From positions 1-64,000 of the forward strand of contig NZ_FMYX01000015.1 in NCBI RefSeq assembly GCF_900102675.1: a stretch of DNA of 64,000 nucleotides, read 5' to 3'. Below the pieces are notes generated by a model. That model was not told where the DNA came from and made no database searches. It worked only from the letters and a program-made list of their open reading frames with translations. The DNA comes from Pseudomonas guariconensis. Its GTDB lineage: Bacteria; Pseudomonadota; Gammaproteobacteria; Pseudomonadales; Pseudomonadaceae. Below, one piece after another: positions 34,674-43,363 of the stretch. A program made the position numbers and the translations under genes. Position 1 is the first letter of the stretch. Every line of letters starts with the position of its first letter.

Positions 34674-37610
34674 ATGCCCAAAGGATTGACGCGCGCCTTC
34701 GGCGCCATGCTGGCCCTCGTGGCCCTGTACAGCCTGCTTGGCTTTCTCATCATCCCCGGTGTCGGCCTGCGCATCGCCAACCAGCAACTGGCGCAATACG
34801 CCACGGTGCCGGCACACCTGCAACGTATCGAGTTCAACCCGTTCAGCCTCGAGCTCACGCTCTGGGGTCTGCAGATCGGCGAACCGGGCAAGGAGCAGGT
34901 GGGCTTCGAACGCCTCTATGCCAACCTCTCGCTCGACAGCCTGTGGACCAAGGCCCTGCACTTGGAGGCTGTCGAGCTGGACAAGCCACGCAACGAGGTG
35001 CTGTTCGCCAAGGATGGCAGCCTCAACCTGACCCAGCTGTTCAAACTGCCGCCCAGCGAGCCCAAACCTGAGGAGCCCGCAGGCGACCCCTTCCCGCTGC
35101 GCATCGGCAGCATCAAGCTCAACGAAGGCTATTTGCACTTCCAGGACCTGCGACCGAGCGAACCCATCGAGTTCCTCTACGACTCCATGAACCTGGAACT
35201 GAAGAACCTCAGCACCCTGCCCGACGACAATGCCGACATGGCGTTGGTGGCCATTGGCCCCAATGGTGGACGTATCGACTGGAGCGGTACCCTGAGCCTG
35301 GCCCCTATCGCCTCCGAAGGAACCCTCAAGGTCACCGAAGGCAGGATGAAAGCCTTCTGGCCCTATGTGCGCGATGCGGTCCCCCTGGTGCTGGAAGAAG
35401 GCGTGGTCAGCCTGGACACTCACTACAAGCTCAATCTGTCCAAGGAAACCGAGCTGCTGCTGGACAACACCTCGGTGCGCGTCGCCCCCTTCGCCATCAA
35501 GGCACCGGACGGACGCCCGCTGGCGCGTCTGGCCAGTCTGGACGTGAGCGAAACTTCCATCGATTTGGCCAAACAACAGATCATCGTCGGCAAGATCCGC
35601 AGCGAAAAGCTCGAGACCTGGGCCGCTCTCGAACGCGACGGCCAGCTTGACTGGCAAAAGCTGTTCGCCAGTCAGCCGGCCAAGGCCACTCCGAAGGAAA
35701 AAGCCGAACCTGCCGCTGCCGAGCCGAGTGCCGAGGAAAAGGCCGCCAAGGAGCCGAGCAAGCCCTGGCAGGTGCTGCTCAAGGATGTGCAACTGCGCAA
35801 CTATCAGGTACACCTGGCCGACCGTAGCCAGAAGGAGCCTGTGGCACTGGATGTGGGCCCGCTCAACGCCGACCTGCAGAACTTCGACAGCCTCAACCAG
35901 TCGCCCTTCACACTCAAGCTCGACACCGGGGTCGGCAAGCAAGGCAAGCTGCAGGCGGCCGGCCAAGTCAATCTGGCGCCGGTCACCGCCAAGCTGGATG
36001 TCAGCACCCGTGATATCGACTTGCGCGTGGCCCAGGCCTACATCAGCCCGTTCATCCGCCTGGAATTGCGCAGCGGCATGCTTTCCAGCGACCTGAAGGT
36101 CGATCTCAAGAGTACCGAACCACTGGCCTTCAGCGTCGGCGGCAAAGCCCAGGTCAGCCAGCTGCACACTTTGGACACCATCAAAAATCGCGACTTCGTC
36201 AAATGGCAGCAACTGGATCTGAGCGGTCTGTCGTATGTCCATGGCGATGCCCTGTCGATCGACAAGGTGGCGCTGTTGCAGCCCTATGCACGCTTCATCA
36301 TCAATGAAGACCGCACCACCAACGTCGACGATCTGCTGATCCCTCAACCGGCCAGCGCACCCGCAACCAGTCAAACCAAGCCGGCCACTGCCAGCACTGA
36401 CAAGCCGCTGGGCATCCGCATCGGTGGAATCGACATCAACGATGGCTCGGCCAACTTCGCCGACCTCACCCTGACCCCCAACTTCGCCACTGCCATCCAG
36501 CAGCTCAACGGCCAGATCGGCACCATCGACAACCGAAAGCCGGCACCGGCCAAGGTCGATGTGAAAGGCAAGGTCGATCGTTACGCACCGGTGACCATCA
36601 AAGGTGCGCTCAACCCGTTCAACCCACTGGCCAGCCTGGACATCGCCACCAGCTTCAAACGCGTCGAGCTGACCACGCTGACGCCCTACTCCGGCAAGTT
36701 CGCGGGCTTCCGCATCCGCAAAGGCCGACTGAACCTGGACCTGCACTACCTGATCACCAACGGCCAACTCAAGGCTGAAAACAAGGTGGTGGTCGAGCAG
36801 CTGCAGCTGGGTGAGAAGGTCGACAGCCCCGATGCCGTGGACCTGCCGATCCGCCTGGCAGTCGCCCTGCTCAAGGACACCGAAGGCAAGATCTCCATCG
36901 AGCTGCCGGTGACCGGCGACCTGAACAATCCACAGTTCAGCGTCATGCCGATCATCTGGCAAACCTTGCGCAATCTGGTGCTGCGCGCAGCCCAGGCACC
37001 GTTCAAGTTCATCGGCGGCCTGATTGCCGGCGGTGGCGCCGAGGATCTGGGTAATGTGGCATTCGCGCCAGGCTCCAGCGACCTCAGTGCCGACGCCCAG
37101 TCCGCACTGGACAAACTGGCCAGTGCGCTCAAGGAGCGCCCAGAACTGCGCCTGGAAATCGAAGGCACCAGTGCTCAGAGCAGCGATGGCCCGCTGATCG
37201 CCAAGCAACGCCTGGAGCGCGAGTACCAGGCGACCTGGTACAAGATCCTCCAGCGCCGCGGCGACAAGGTGCCAGCCAATGCATCGATGCTGGTGGTCGA
37301 CGACAGTGACAAACCGGCGATGCTCGAGGGTATCTACCGCGCCCGTCTCAAACAGCAACCTCCGGCCGAATGGCAACAACTGAGCCGCGACGAACGCACC
37401 GCCAAGCTGCACGATGCGGTGATCAAGTCCTGGGCTGAAAGTACCGCGCTGTTGCGTCAGTTGGGCCAAGATCGGGCTGGCAGCATCAAGGACTACCTGG
37501 TGGACAAAGGTCAGTTGGAAGACGACCGGGTGTACTTCATCGATACCAACCTGGGCCAGGCTGAAAGCGATGGGCGGGTCATCACGCCATTGCACTTGGA
37601 TGCCGAGTAG
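34674..37610 (+). CDS. DUF748 (AsmA-like) envelope protein
   Basis: A 978-residue protein with one N-terminal hydrophobic anchor (about 8-30) and a long repeating beta-rich body of the DUF748 type (segments like IGSIKLNEGYLHFQDL and IGGIDINDGSANFADL recur). This is the AsmA-like class proposed to form lipid-carrying bridges in the periplasm. A charged linker rich in Ala, Lys, Glu and Pro lies near 350-375. The C-terminal part (about 800-880; VAFAPGSSDLSADAQSALDKL) resembles an OmpA-type peptidoglycan-binding start. The start is uncertain: ATG at 34662 and 34629 are in frame. Confidence 0.8.
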   Translation: MPKGLTRAFGAMLALVALYSLLGFLIIPGVGLRIANQQLAQYATVPAHLQRIEFNPFSLELTLWGLQIGEPGKEQVGFERLYANLSLDSLWTKALHLEAVELDKPRNEVLFAKDGSLNLTQLFKLPPSEPKPEEPAGDPFPLRIGSIKLNEGYLHFQDLRPSEPIEFLYDSMNLELKNLSTLPDDNADMALVAIGPNGGRIDWSGTLSLAPIASEGTLKVTEGRMKAFWPYVRDAVPLVLEEGVVSLDTHYKLNLSKETELLLDNTSVRVAPFAIKAPDGRPLARLASLDVSETSIDLAKQQIIVGKIRSEKLETWAALERDGQLDWQKLFASQPAKATPKEKAEPAAAEPSAEEKAAKEPSKPWQVLLKDVQLRNYQVHLADRSQKEPVALDVGPLNADLQNFDSLNQSPFTLKLDTGVGKQGKLQAAGQVNLAPVTAKLDVSTRDIDLRVAQAYISPFIRLELRSGMLSSDLKVDLKSTEPLAFSVGGKAQVSQLHTLDTIKNRDFVKWQQLDLSGLSYVHGDALSIDKVALLQPYARFIINEDRTTNVDDLLIPQPASAPATSQTKPATASTDKPLGIRIGGIDINDGSANFADLTLTPNFATAIQQLNGQIGTIDNRKPAPAKVDVKGKVDRYAPVTIKGALNPFNPLASLDIATSFKRVELTTLTPYSGKFAGFRIRKGRLNLDLHYLITNGQLKAENKVVVEQLQLGEKVDSPDAVDLPIRLAVALLKDTEGKISIELPVTGDLNNPQFSVMPIIWQTLRNLVLRAAQAPFKFIGGLIAGGGAEDLGNVAFAPGSSDLSADAQSALDKLASALKERPELRLEIEGTSAQSSDGPLIAKQRLEREYQATWYKILQRRGDKVPANASMLVVDDSDKPAMLEGIYRARLKQQPPAEWQQLSRDERTAKLHDAVIKSWAESTALLRQLGQDRAGSIKDYLVDKGQLEDDRVYFIDTNLGQAESDGRVITPLHLDAE

Positions 37611-37622
37611 CCCGCCCCTGCA

Positions 37623-37638
37623 GGCACCTTGGGGTGCC
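37623..37638 (+). terminator. Possible terminator after the DUF748 gene
   Basis: GGCACC-TTGG-GGTGCC hairpin 13 bp past the stop, without a clear T tract. Confidence 0.4.
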
Positions 37639-37654
37639 CTTGGCCACCGGTGTC

Positions 37655-37722
37655 ATCTTCGCGGGTAAACCCGCTCCTACAGAGGGTGTAGTGGCCCTGT
37701 AGGAGCGGAGCTACCCGCAAAC
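37655..37722. repeat. Inverted pair of REP elements
   Basis: Arms at about 37655-37682 (TTCGCGGGTAAACCCGCTCC) and 37696-37722 (CTGTAGGAGCGGAGCTACCC), close to the P. putida REP consensus, with a short loop, between two convergent genes. Confidence 0.88.
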
Positions 37723-37729
37723 CCTACCT

Positions 37730-38143
37730 TCAGACCAGCCGCTGTCCGGAAACCGCCGGGTGATACAGCGGTTGCACCTTGTTGCCGGCCGGGTCGAGGA
37801 CATGGAAGCTACGCGCACCATCGCCATGATCGAATGGGCGATCCAGCAGGGTCACACCGTGCGCCTTGAAGTACAGGTACCAAGCGTCCAGCTCCTCCAC
37901 GCTGTCGACAATGAACCCATAGTGGTCCAAGGTCTGCAAGCCGTTAGCCGCACCCGCACCGCGCCCCAGGGACAGGTTGTCGTTACCGCAGGTCAGGTAG
38001 ACCAGATCTTCGTGAGCCCGGTGCAGCACTTCCATACCAAGCAGGTCGACGTAGAAACGTTCGCACTCTTCCAGGTTGGGAACCAGCAGGGCGAGATGAC
38101 GCAGACCATTCAGACGGCCAGGACGGGCAGGAAGATCAGACAT
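37730..38143 (-). CDS. VOC-family (glyoxalase/dioxygenase-like) protein
   Basis: A 137-residue vicinal-oxygen-chelate protein, with paired beta-alpha-beta modules. Likely metal ligands are H16 (LRHLALLV), the His in LDHYGFIVD and the Glu/Asp region of the C-terminal module (FHVLDPAGNKV). Similar proteins act as glyoxalases, fosfomycin-resistance enzymes or dioxygenases; the substrate here cannot be read. It is divergent from the ABM-type monooxygenase gene, sharing a 60-bp control region with two palindromes. Confidence 0.85.
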   Translation of the reverse strand: MSDLPARPGRLNGLRHLALLVPNLEECERFYVDLLGMEVLHRAHEDLVYLTCGNDNLSLGRGAGAANGLQTLDHYGFIVDSVEELDAWYLYFKAHGVTLLDRPFDHGDGARSFHVLDPAGNKVQPLYHPAVSGQRLV

Positions 38144-38160
38144 GGACGCGGCTCCTTATA

Positions 38161-38184
38161 TGTATACAATTTGCGAGCAAATTT
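38161..38184. promoter_or_regulatory. Palindromic operator candidates in a divergent promoter region
   Basis: A perfect 8-bp palindrome TGTATACA (38161-38168) is directly followed by an inverted repeat AATTTGC-GA-GCAAATT (38168-38183). They lie between the VOC and ABM genes, whose starts are only 60 bp apart. TGTATACA is typical of GntR-type operators. No regulator gene is adjacent. Confidence 0.55.
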
Positions 38185-38203
38185 AAAACAAAAGGATCGC
38201 TTT

Positions 38204-38518
38204 GTGTACAGCCTCTTCATCAAGACCCGTGTAAAGAACGGCAGCGCTGAACAATTTCTGAACGCCATCAAGGCCAATGCGGCGGCCTCGGTGGCCAATG
38301 AGCCAGGTTGTCTGGTGTTCGATGTGTCACAGGACCGTCTCGATCCGGACGTGATCTACCTCTATGAGATCTATCGCGACGACGCCGCGTACGAGGCGCA
38401 CACCCAAACCGCGCATTTCCGTGACAGCCGGCCATTGGTGGAGCCGCTGATCGTCGAGCAGGAATGCTTCGAGAGTGATGTGATCACGTTCAACCCTGTG
38501 CGTTTGGGCGGTGAATGA
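38204..38518 (+). CDS. Antibiotic biosynthesis monooxygenase (ABM/YgiN-type) domain protein
   Basis: A 104-residue dimeric alpha-beta barrel protein (VYSLFIKTRVKNGSAEQFL...; PGCLVFDVSQD; IYLYEIYRDDAAYEAH) of the ABM superfamily, which includes cofactor-free quinol monooxygenases and haem-degrading IsdG-type enzymes. It starts with GTG at 38204, preceded by AAGGA at eight bases. It lies opposite a VOC-type gene, which suggests a joint small detoxification or catabolic step; this is inference. Confidence 0.85.
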   Translation: MYSLFIKTRVKNGSAEQFLNAIKANAAASVANEPGCLVFDVSQDRLDPDVIYLYEIYRDDAAYEAHTQTAHFRDSRPLVEPLIVEQECFESDVITFNPVRLGGE

Positions 38519-38591
38519 AAGTCGAAGGCCGCTGTACGGCCCTGTCGCTCGCGTCAACGCTAGCGAAAGGGGCGCACAGCGGCCCTCGATG

Positions 38592-38616
38592 AAAAGGTGG
38601 CCAAATCCTTTTGGCC
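38592..38616 (-). terminator. Terminator of the BON-domain gene
   Basis: On the minus strand GGCCAAA-AGGA-TTTGGCC (38599-38616) followed by ACCTTTTC. A second, longer inverted repeat GGCCGCTGT / ACAGCGGCC (about 38529-38537 and 38575-38583) lies next to it and may serve the opposing gene. Confidence 0.75.
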
Positions 38617-38629
38617 GACGGGACAATCC

Positions 38630-38983
38630 TTACTCGGTTTTCAGGCCGTCAGCCGACACAGCCTGGACACCCTTGATAGCCTTGGCGATGGCGATCGCCT
38701 GTTCTTTCTGCGAGGCGGTGATCGCCACGTCAGAGGACAGGGAGACCACACCCTTATTGGTTTCGACCTTGATGTCGCTGCCAGGGATGCCTTTCTCTGT
38801 CATCAGGTCGGCCTTCACTTTGGTGGTGATCCAAGTGTCTTTAGTCTCTTCCTTGGCCTTGGTCACTTCACCGGCCGCCAGCGTCATTGGGGACGACTGG
38901 GCGGGCTGCTGGGCAAATGCCGCATTAGCCATGGTCAGAGTCAGGGCGGTGGCAGTAGCGGCAGCAATGGCGAATTTCTTCAT
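38630..38983 (-). CDS. Periplasmic BON-domain protein
   Basis: A 117-residue protein with a Sec signal peptide (MKKFAIAAATATALTLTM, cleavage near AFA-QQ at about 24) and one BON domain (about 45-117; DTWITTKVKADLM...IKVETNKGVVSLSSDV). BON domains bind phospholipid membranes, as in OsmY and DolP. I chose ATG 38983 with AGGAG seven bases upstream; GTG 38992 is in frame. It may be a stress-induced envelope protein; no promoter was identified. Confidence 0.88.
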   Translation of the reverse strand: MKKFAIAAATATALTLTMANAAFAQQPAQSSPMTLAAGEVTKAKEETKDTWITTKVKADLMTEKGIPGSDIKVETNKGVVSLSSDVAITASQKEQAIAIAKAIKGVQAVSADGLKTE

Positions 38984-39191
38984 GTGAGTCACTCCTGTTG
39001 TTCGAAAGGTCTGCGCCGTGGTTCCTGGCAGCAGGTAAACCTACCGTTGCATGTGCTGTGCCAGCTTTTCCGGATAAAAAATCTCTTTAAATTCAAATAG
39101 TTAAAATAATCGATTCGGATTGCGATCGTGCAATTTGCAAGGGCAGGCAAAATCCTGCATGCAAGATGCAAGTGGACCAAGGAAAAATCGA

Positions 39192-39230
39192 GGCGAAAAA
39201 AAAAAGGACCCTATTGGGTCCTTTCTTTCG
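39192..39230 (-). terminator. Intrinsic terminator of rpsO-pnp
   Basis: Stem AAAGGACCC / GGGTCCTTT (39203-39211, 39216-39224), loop TATT, followed on the minus strand by ten T. The flanks GGCGAAA / TTTCGCC extend the pairing. It starts 17 bp after the pnp stop. Confidence 0.92.
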
Positions 39231-39241
39231 CCTGAAGAGGC

Positions 39242-41347
39242 TTAGACGCCGGAGGCCTTGGCAGCCGCAACGTCCTTGATCGACAGTTTGATACGGCCGC
39301 GGTTGTCCACGTCCAGTACCAACACTTCGACTTCCTGACCTTCTTTCAGAACGTCTGTGACCTTCTCTACACGCGCATCGCTGAGCATGGAGATGTGCAC
39401 CAGACCATCTTTGCCCGGCAGGATGTTGACGAAGGCGCCAAAGTCGACGATGCGCTCGACCTTGCCCAGGTAGATCTTGCCGATCTCGGCTTCAGCGGTA
39501 ATGCCCAGGATGCGCTGCTTGGCCGCTTCGGCCGCTTCCTTGGTCTCGCCGAAGATCTTGATCGAACCGTCGTCTTCGATGTCGATCGAAGCCTTGGTCT
39601 CTTCGCAGATAGCGCGGATGGTCGCGCCGCCTTTGCCGATGACGTCACGGATCTTGTCGGTGTCGATCTTCATCGCCAGCATGGTCGGTGCGTTGGCCGA
39701 CAGCTCGCTGCGCGACTGGGCGATGATCTGATTCATCTGGCCGAGAATGTTCAGGCGCGCTTCCAGGGCCTGGCCCAGGGCGATTTCCATGATCTCTTCG
39801 GTGATACCGTTGATCTTGATGTCCATCTGCAGTGCGGTAACGCCTTTGGCGGTACCAGCAACCTTGAAGTCCATGTCGCCCAGGTGGTCTTCGTCACCCA
39901 GAATGTCGGTCAGGACTGCGAACTTGTCGCCTTCCTTGACCAGACCCATGGCGATACCGGCCACAGGCGCCTTCATCGGTACGCCTGCATCCATCAGTGC
40001 CAGGGAGGCACCGCAGACCGAGGCCATGGAGCTGGAGCCGTTGGACTCGGTGATTTCCGATACGACGCGGATGGTGTATGGGAACTCGCTGTCGCTCGGC
40101 AGCATGGCCTGGACGCCACGACGAGCCAGACGGCCGTGGCCGATTTCACGACGGCCAGCGCCGCCCATGCGACCGCACTCGCCTACCGAGAACGGTGGGA
40201 AGTTGTAGTGCAGCATGAAGGCGTCTTTCTTCTCGCCTTCCAGGGTATCCAGCAGCTGGGCATCACGGGCAGTACCCAGGGTCGCGACGACCAGGGCCTG
40301 GGTTTCGCCACGGGTGAACAGGGCCGAACCGTGGGTCTTGGGCAGAACGCCGACTTCGATGTTCAGCGGGCGCACGGTGCGGGTGTCACGGCCGTCGATA
40401 CGCGGCTTGCCGTTAACGATGTTCTCGCGGACGGTGCGGTATTCCAGTTCGCCGAAGATGTCCTTGATTTGGCCGGCGGTCGGGCCGGTTTCTTCATTGG
40501 ACAAACGGGCGACGGCCTGGTCGCGCAGCTCACCCAGACGGTTGTAGCGATCGGCCTTCAGGGTGATGGTGTAGGCCTGGGAGATGGCCTCGCCGAACTC
40601 GGCGCGCACCAGGTTCAGCAGCTCGGTGTTGGCTGGGGCTGGCTGCCAGTCCCAAGTCGGCTTGCCGGCTTGGGCAGCGAATTCCTTGATGGCCTGGATC
40701 ACGGCCTGGAACTCGTCGTGAGCGAACAGCACAGCGCCCAGCATCTGGTCTTCGGTCAGCTCTTTGGCTTCCGATTCAACCATCAGTACAGCGGATTCGG
40801 TACCGGCCACGACCATGTCGAGGCTGGAGGCTTCCAGTTGCTCGTACGTTGGGTTCAGCAGGTAGCCGGTGCTTTCGTGGAAGGCAACGCGGGCTGCGCC
40901 GATCGGGCCTTCGAACGGGATACCGGAGATGGCCAGGGCAGCCGAAGTACCGATCATCGCAGCGATGTCCGGATCGGTCTTCTTGCTGGTGGAAACCACG
41001 GTGCAGACAACCTGCACTTCGTTCATGAACCCTTCAGGGAACAGCGGGCGGATCGGGCGGTCGATCAGGCGCGAAGTCAGGGTTTCTTTCTCGGAAGGAC
41101 GGCCTTCACGCTTGAAGAAGCCACCTGGGATCTTACCAGCGGCGTAGGTCTTTTCCTGGTAGTGCACGGACAGCGGGAAGAAGCCCTTGCCTGGATCTGC
41201 CTGCTTGGCACCGACCACGGTCACCAGCACGGTGACGTCGTTGTCGACGGTGACCAGCACGGCGCCGGTCGCCTGGCGGGCAATGCGGCCCGTCTCGAGG
41301 GTTACGGTCGACTGACCGAACTGGAATTTCTTGATTACCGGGTTCAC
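39242..41347 (-). CDS. pnp: Polyribonucleotide nucleotidyltransferase (PNPase)
   Basis: 701-residue 3'-5' phosphorolytic exoribonuclease and member of the RNA degradosome. Layout: two RNase PH domains (about 10-230 and 310-545) with helical linker, a KH domain (IRDVIGKGGATIRAICEE, about 555-610) and an S1 domain (GKIYLGKVERIVDFGAFV, about 620-690). It follows rpsO with an RNase III-type hairpin in between, as in E. coli where PNPase represses itself through that element. Confidence 0.98.
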   Translation of the reverse strand: MNPVIKKFQFGQSTVTLETGRIARQATGAVLVTVDNDVTVLVTVVGAKQADPGKGFFPLSVHYQEKTYAAGKIPGGFFKREGRPSEKETLTSRLIDRPIRPLFPEGFMNEVQVVCTVVSTSKKTDPDIAAMIGTSAALAISGIPFEGPIGAARVAFHESTGYLLNPTYEQLEASSLDMVVAGTESAVLMVESEAKELTEDQMLGAVLFAHDEFQAVIQAIKEFAAQAGKPTWDWQPAPANTELLNLVRAEFGEAISQAYTITLKADRYNRLGELRDQAVARLSNEETGPTAGQIKDIFGELEYRTVRENIVNGKPRIDGRDTRTVRPLNIEVGVLPKTHGSALFTRGETQALVVATLGTARDAQLLDTLEGEKKDAFMLHYNFPPFSVGECGRMGGAGRREIGHGRLARRGVQAMLPSDSEFPYTIRVVSEITESNGSSSMASVCGASLALMDAGVPMKAPVAGIAMGLVKEGDKFAVLTDILGDEDHLGDMDFKVAGTAKGVTALQMDIKINGITEEIMEIALGQALEARLNILGQMNQIIAQSRSELSANAPTMLAMKIDTDKIRDVIGKGGATIRAICEETKASIDIEDDGSIKIFGETKEAAEAAKQRILGITAEAEIGKIYLGKVERIVDFGAFVNILPGKDGLVHISMLSDARVEKVTDVLKEGQEVEVLVLDVDNRGRIKLSIKDVAAAKASGV

Positions 41348-41518
41348 GGTTTCCTACCTTTTTTCAGTGGCTCTGGGGGGAACTTGTTCTTGCGAATTCT
41401 TGGGCAGAACGGGGAATCGGCCCCATTGACCGTCCAGATACAACACGAGGCTGGGAGCCTGGCCGCTGCGCGGTAAAACCGCTCAGCACAACCAGGCTGC
41501 CAACCTCGTAGATACGCG

Positions 41519-41577
41519 TGGCGTGCCTGACGCGAGTGCTGCCAGGCAGCACTCCCGAAACCTGCGACACGCCATGC
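41519..41577 (-). promoter_or_regulatory. rpsO-pnp intergenic hairpin, likely RNase III processing/autocontrol site
   Basis: A 10-bp inverted repeat GAGTGCTGCC-A-GGCAGCACTC (41534-41554) is nested inside an outer pairing GGCGTG / CACGCC (about 41522-41527 and 41567-41573). No T tract follows, so it is not an intrinsic terminator. In E. coli the pnp leader hairpin is cut by RNase III and then by PNPase; position suggests the same here. Confidence 0.6.
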
Positions 41578-41598
41578 ACACCACTGGCCAGGACGCTA

Positions 41599-41868
41599 TT
41601 AGCGACGCAGACCCAGGCGACCGATCAGGGCGCTGTAACGAGTGGTGTCTTTGCCCTTCAGGTAGTCCAGCAGCTTACGACGCTGGTTAACCATACGGAT
41701 CAGACCACGACGGGAGTGGTGGTCTTTCTCGTTGGCCTTGAAGTGGCCTTGCAGCTTGTTGATGTTGGCGGTCAGCAGAGCAACCTGCACTTCCGGGCTA
41801 CCGGTATCGCCGGCGGCTTGCTGGTATTCGGCAACGATCTGAGCTTTTTCTTCAACGCTGAGGGCCAT
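41599..41868 (-). CDS. rpsO: 30S ribosomal protein S15
   Basis: 89 residues, exactly the usual S15 length (MALSVEEKAQIVAEYQ...LIGRLGLRR). Primary binder of the central domain of 16S rRNA. The start ATG at 41868 is preceded by AGGAG. The 150-bp leader up to truB contains hairpins (41915-41930; 41980-42011) that could take part in S15 autoregulation. Confidence 0.98.
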   Translation of the reverse strand: MALSVEEKAQIVAEYQQAAGDTGSPEVQVALLTANINKLQGHFKANEKDHHSRRGLIRMVNQRRKLLDYLKGKDTTRYSALIGRLGLRR

Positions 41869-41914
41869 TTGGCTTCTCCTGATAAACGGATCCCGCGGAC
41901 GGTCTCCAATAGGC

Positions 41915-42011
41915 CAGGGACGAATCCCTGTATTAATGAGTAGAGGTGTGACCGTGCCTATTAACAGCCACCCTCGGTTCCGTACGCTTGGGCCAGGGCT
42001 TGGACGTACGG
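41915..42011 (-). promoter_or_regulatory. Hairpins in the truB-rpsO gap
   Basis: On the minus strand CCGTACG / CGTACGG (42005-42011 and 41980-41986) lies directly after the truB stop, and CAGGGA-TTCG-TCCCTG (41915-41930) forms a very stable tetraloop hairpin 47 bases before the rpsO start. Neither has a T tail. They may be an S15-responsive leader or processing sites. Confidence 0.45.
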
Positions 42012-42017
42012 TTTCGA

Positions 42018-42935
42018 TCATTCCGACCGAATCAGTCGACGCGGCGCAATACGCCCGTCTTCGCTCACCTCACCGATACCGATGAAGCGTTCATTGTGAT
42101 CCTGTACTCGGACCATGCCGAACTGCGGCGCATCCGGCGCACGAACCGCCTGGCCATGCAGCCAGTAGAACGCGCTGTGCTCGGAGAGACGCACCAGTGG
42201 CCAATCCTGCAATCCGCTGTCGGACGGCATCAGGAAGCGATCAAGCGCTTCGTTGCCACCTTCGGCGTGGGCCTGCTCGAGCTCATCGAGGGTCACGGTC
42301 TGTGCCAGCTCGAAGGGGCCGGCCTGGGTACGGCGCAGTTGCGCGACGTAGGCACCACAGCCCAACGCCTCACCGATATCCTCCACCAGGGTGCGGATAT
42401 AGGTGCCTTTGCTGCAACCGACCGACAGGCGAACCCGAGTGCCTTCGCACTCGATCAACTCCAAGCGGCTAATAGTAACAGAACGCGCCTCGCGCTCCAC
42501 TACCTCTCCTGCACGTGCCAGCTTGTACAGCGGCTGGCCGTCACGCTTGAGGGCCGAGTACATCGGCGGTACCTGACTGATTTCACCGCGAAAACGTGGC
42601 AAAACAGCTTCGATATCTGCACGACCAACGGTCACATCGCGGGTTTGCAAGACCTCGCCTTCGGCATCGGCGGTACTGGTAGTCTGCCCAAGTTGCATGA
42701 CTGTCTCGTAGCCCTTGTCGGAGTCGAGCAGGTACTGGGAGAACTTGGTAGCCTCGCCGAAGCACAACGGCAGCACGCCAGTGGCCAACGGGTCGAGGCT
42801 ACCGGTATGGCCAGCCTTCTCGGCATTGAGCAGCCAGCGGACCTTCTGCAACGCGGCGTTGGAGGTGAACCCCAACGGCTTGTCGAGCAGGATGATGCCG
42901 CTTACGTTGCGGCGGATTCGTTTGACCTGAGCCAC
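42018..42935 (-). CDS. truB: tRNA pseudouridine(55) synthase
   Basis: 305 residues; makes pseudouridine 55 in the T-loop of tRNAs. The catalytic aspartate is D48 in HTGSLDPLATGVL; KPLGFTSN motif at the N-terminus; a PUA-like domain at the C-terminus (about 250-305). It starts three bases after the rbfA stop. Confidence 0.97.
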   Translation of the reverse strand: MAQVKRIRRNVSGIILLDKPLGFTSNAALQKVRWLLNAEKAGHTGSLDPLATGVLPLCFGEATKFSQYLLDSDKGYETVMQLGQTTSTADAEGEVLQTRDVTVGRADIEAVLPRFRGEISQVPPMYSALKRDGQPLYKLARAGEVVEREARSVTISRLELIECEGTRVRLSVGCSKGTYIRTLVEDIGEALGCGAYVAQLRRTQAGPFELAQTVTLDELEQAHAEGGNEALDRFLMPSDSGLQDWPLVRLSEHSAFYWLHGQAVRAPDAPQFGMVRVQDHNERFIGIGEVSEDGRIAPRRLIRSE

Positions 42936-42938
42936 CGA

Positions 42939-43337
42939 TTACTCCTCGGCGTCCGGCTTGTCGGCATCCTTGTGCAGGCGATCTTCCGCCACTGCACGCT
43001 CGATCAGCGCCGACAGGTGGGCACCGCGGCTGACGCTCTCATCGAAGTGGAAATGCAGCTGCGGTACGCTGCGCAGTTGCATGACACGCCCCAGGTGCAG
43101 GCGCAGGAAACTCGCTGCACTGTTGAGGGCCTTGAGGGTCTGCGGCACGGCATCGGCGCCATCCTGGCCCATGACGGTGATGAAGACCTTGGCATGGCCC
43201 AGGTCACGGCTGACATCCACGGCGGTGATTGTCACCAGGCCGACACGCGGATCCTTGACTTCACGACGGATCAGTTCGGCCAGCTCGCGCTGCATCTGAT
43301 CGCCGATGCGTTGGGTACGGCTATATTCTTTTGCCAT
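42939..43337 (-). CDS. rbfA: 30S ribosome-binding factor A
   Basis: 132 residues, single KH-like fold (RTQRIGDQMQRELAELI...VTITAVDVSRDLGHAKVFITVMG). Needed for 16S 5'-end maturation and cold adaptation. It follows infB after a 115-bp gap with a long hairpin and is directly followed by truB. Confidence 0.97.
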   Translation of the reverse strand: MAKEYSRTQRIGDQMQRELAELIRREVKDPRVGLVTITAVDVSRDLGHAKVFITVMGQDGADAVPQTLKALNSAASFLRLHLGRVMQLRSVPQLHFHFDESVSRGAHLSALIERAVAEDRLHKDADKPDAEE

Positions 43338-43363
43338 TCTTGCTACCTGTAACTAAAGCGGCA

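Noticed and set aside
33783..37595. A 1270-codon minus-strand reading frame opposite the DUF748 gene
   Set aside because: Its protein is His/Gln/Val-rich with no recognisable domain; long antisense frames are expected in GC-rich genes with strong third-position bias. The plus strand carries the coherent family.
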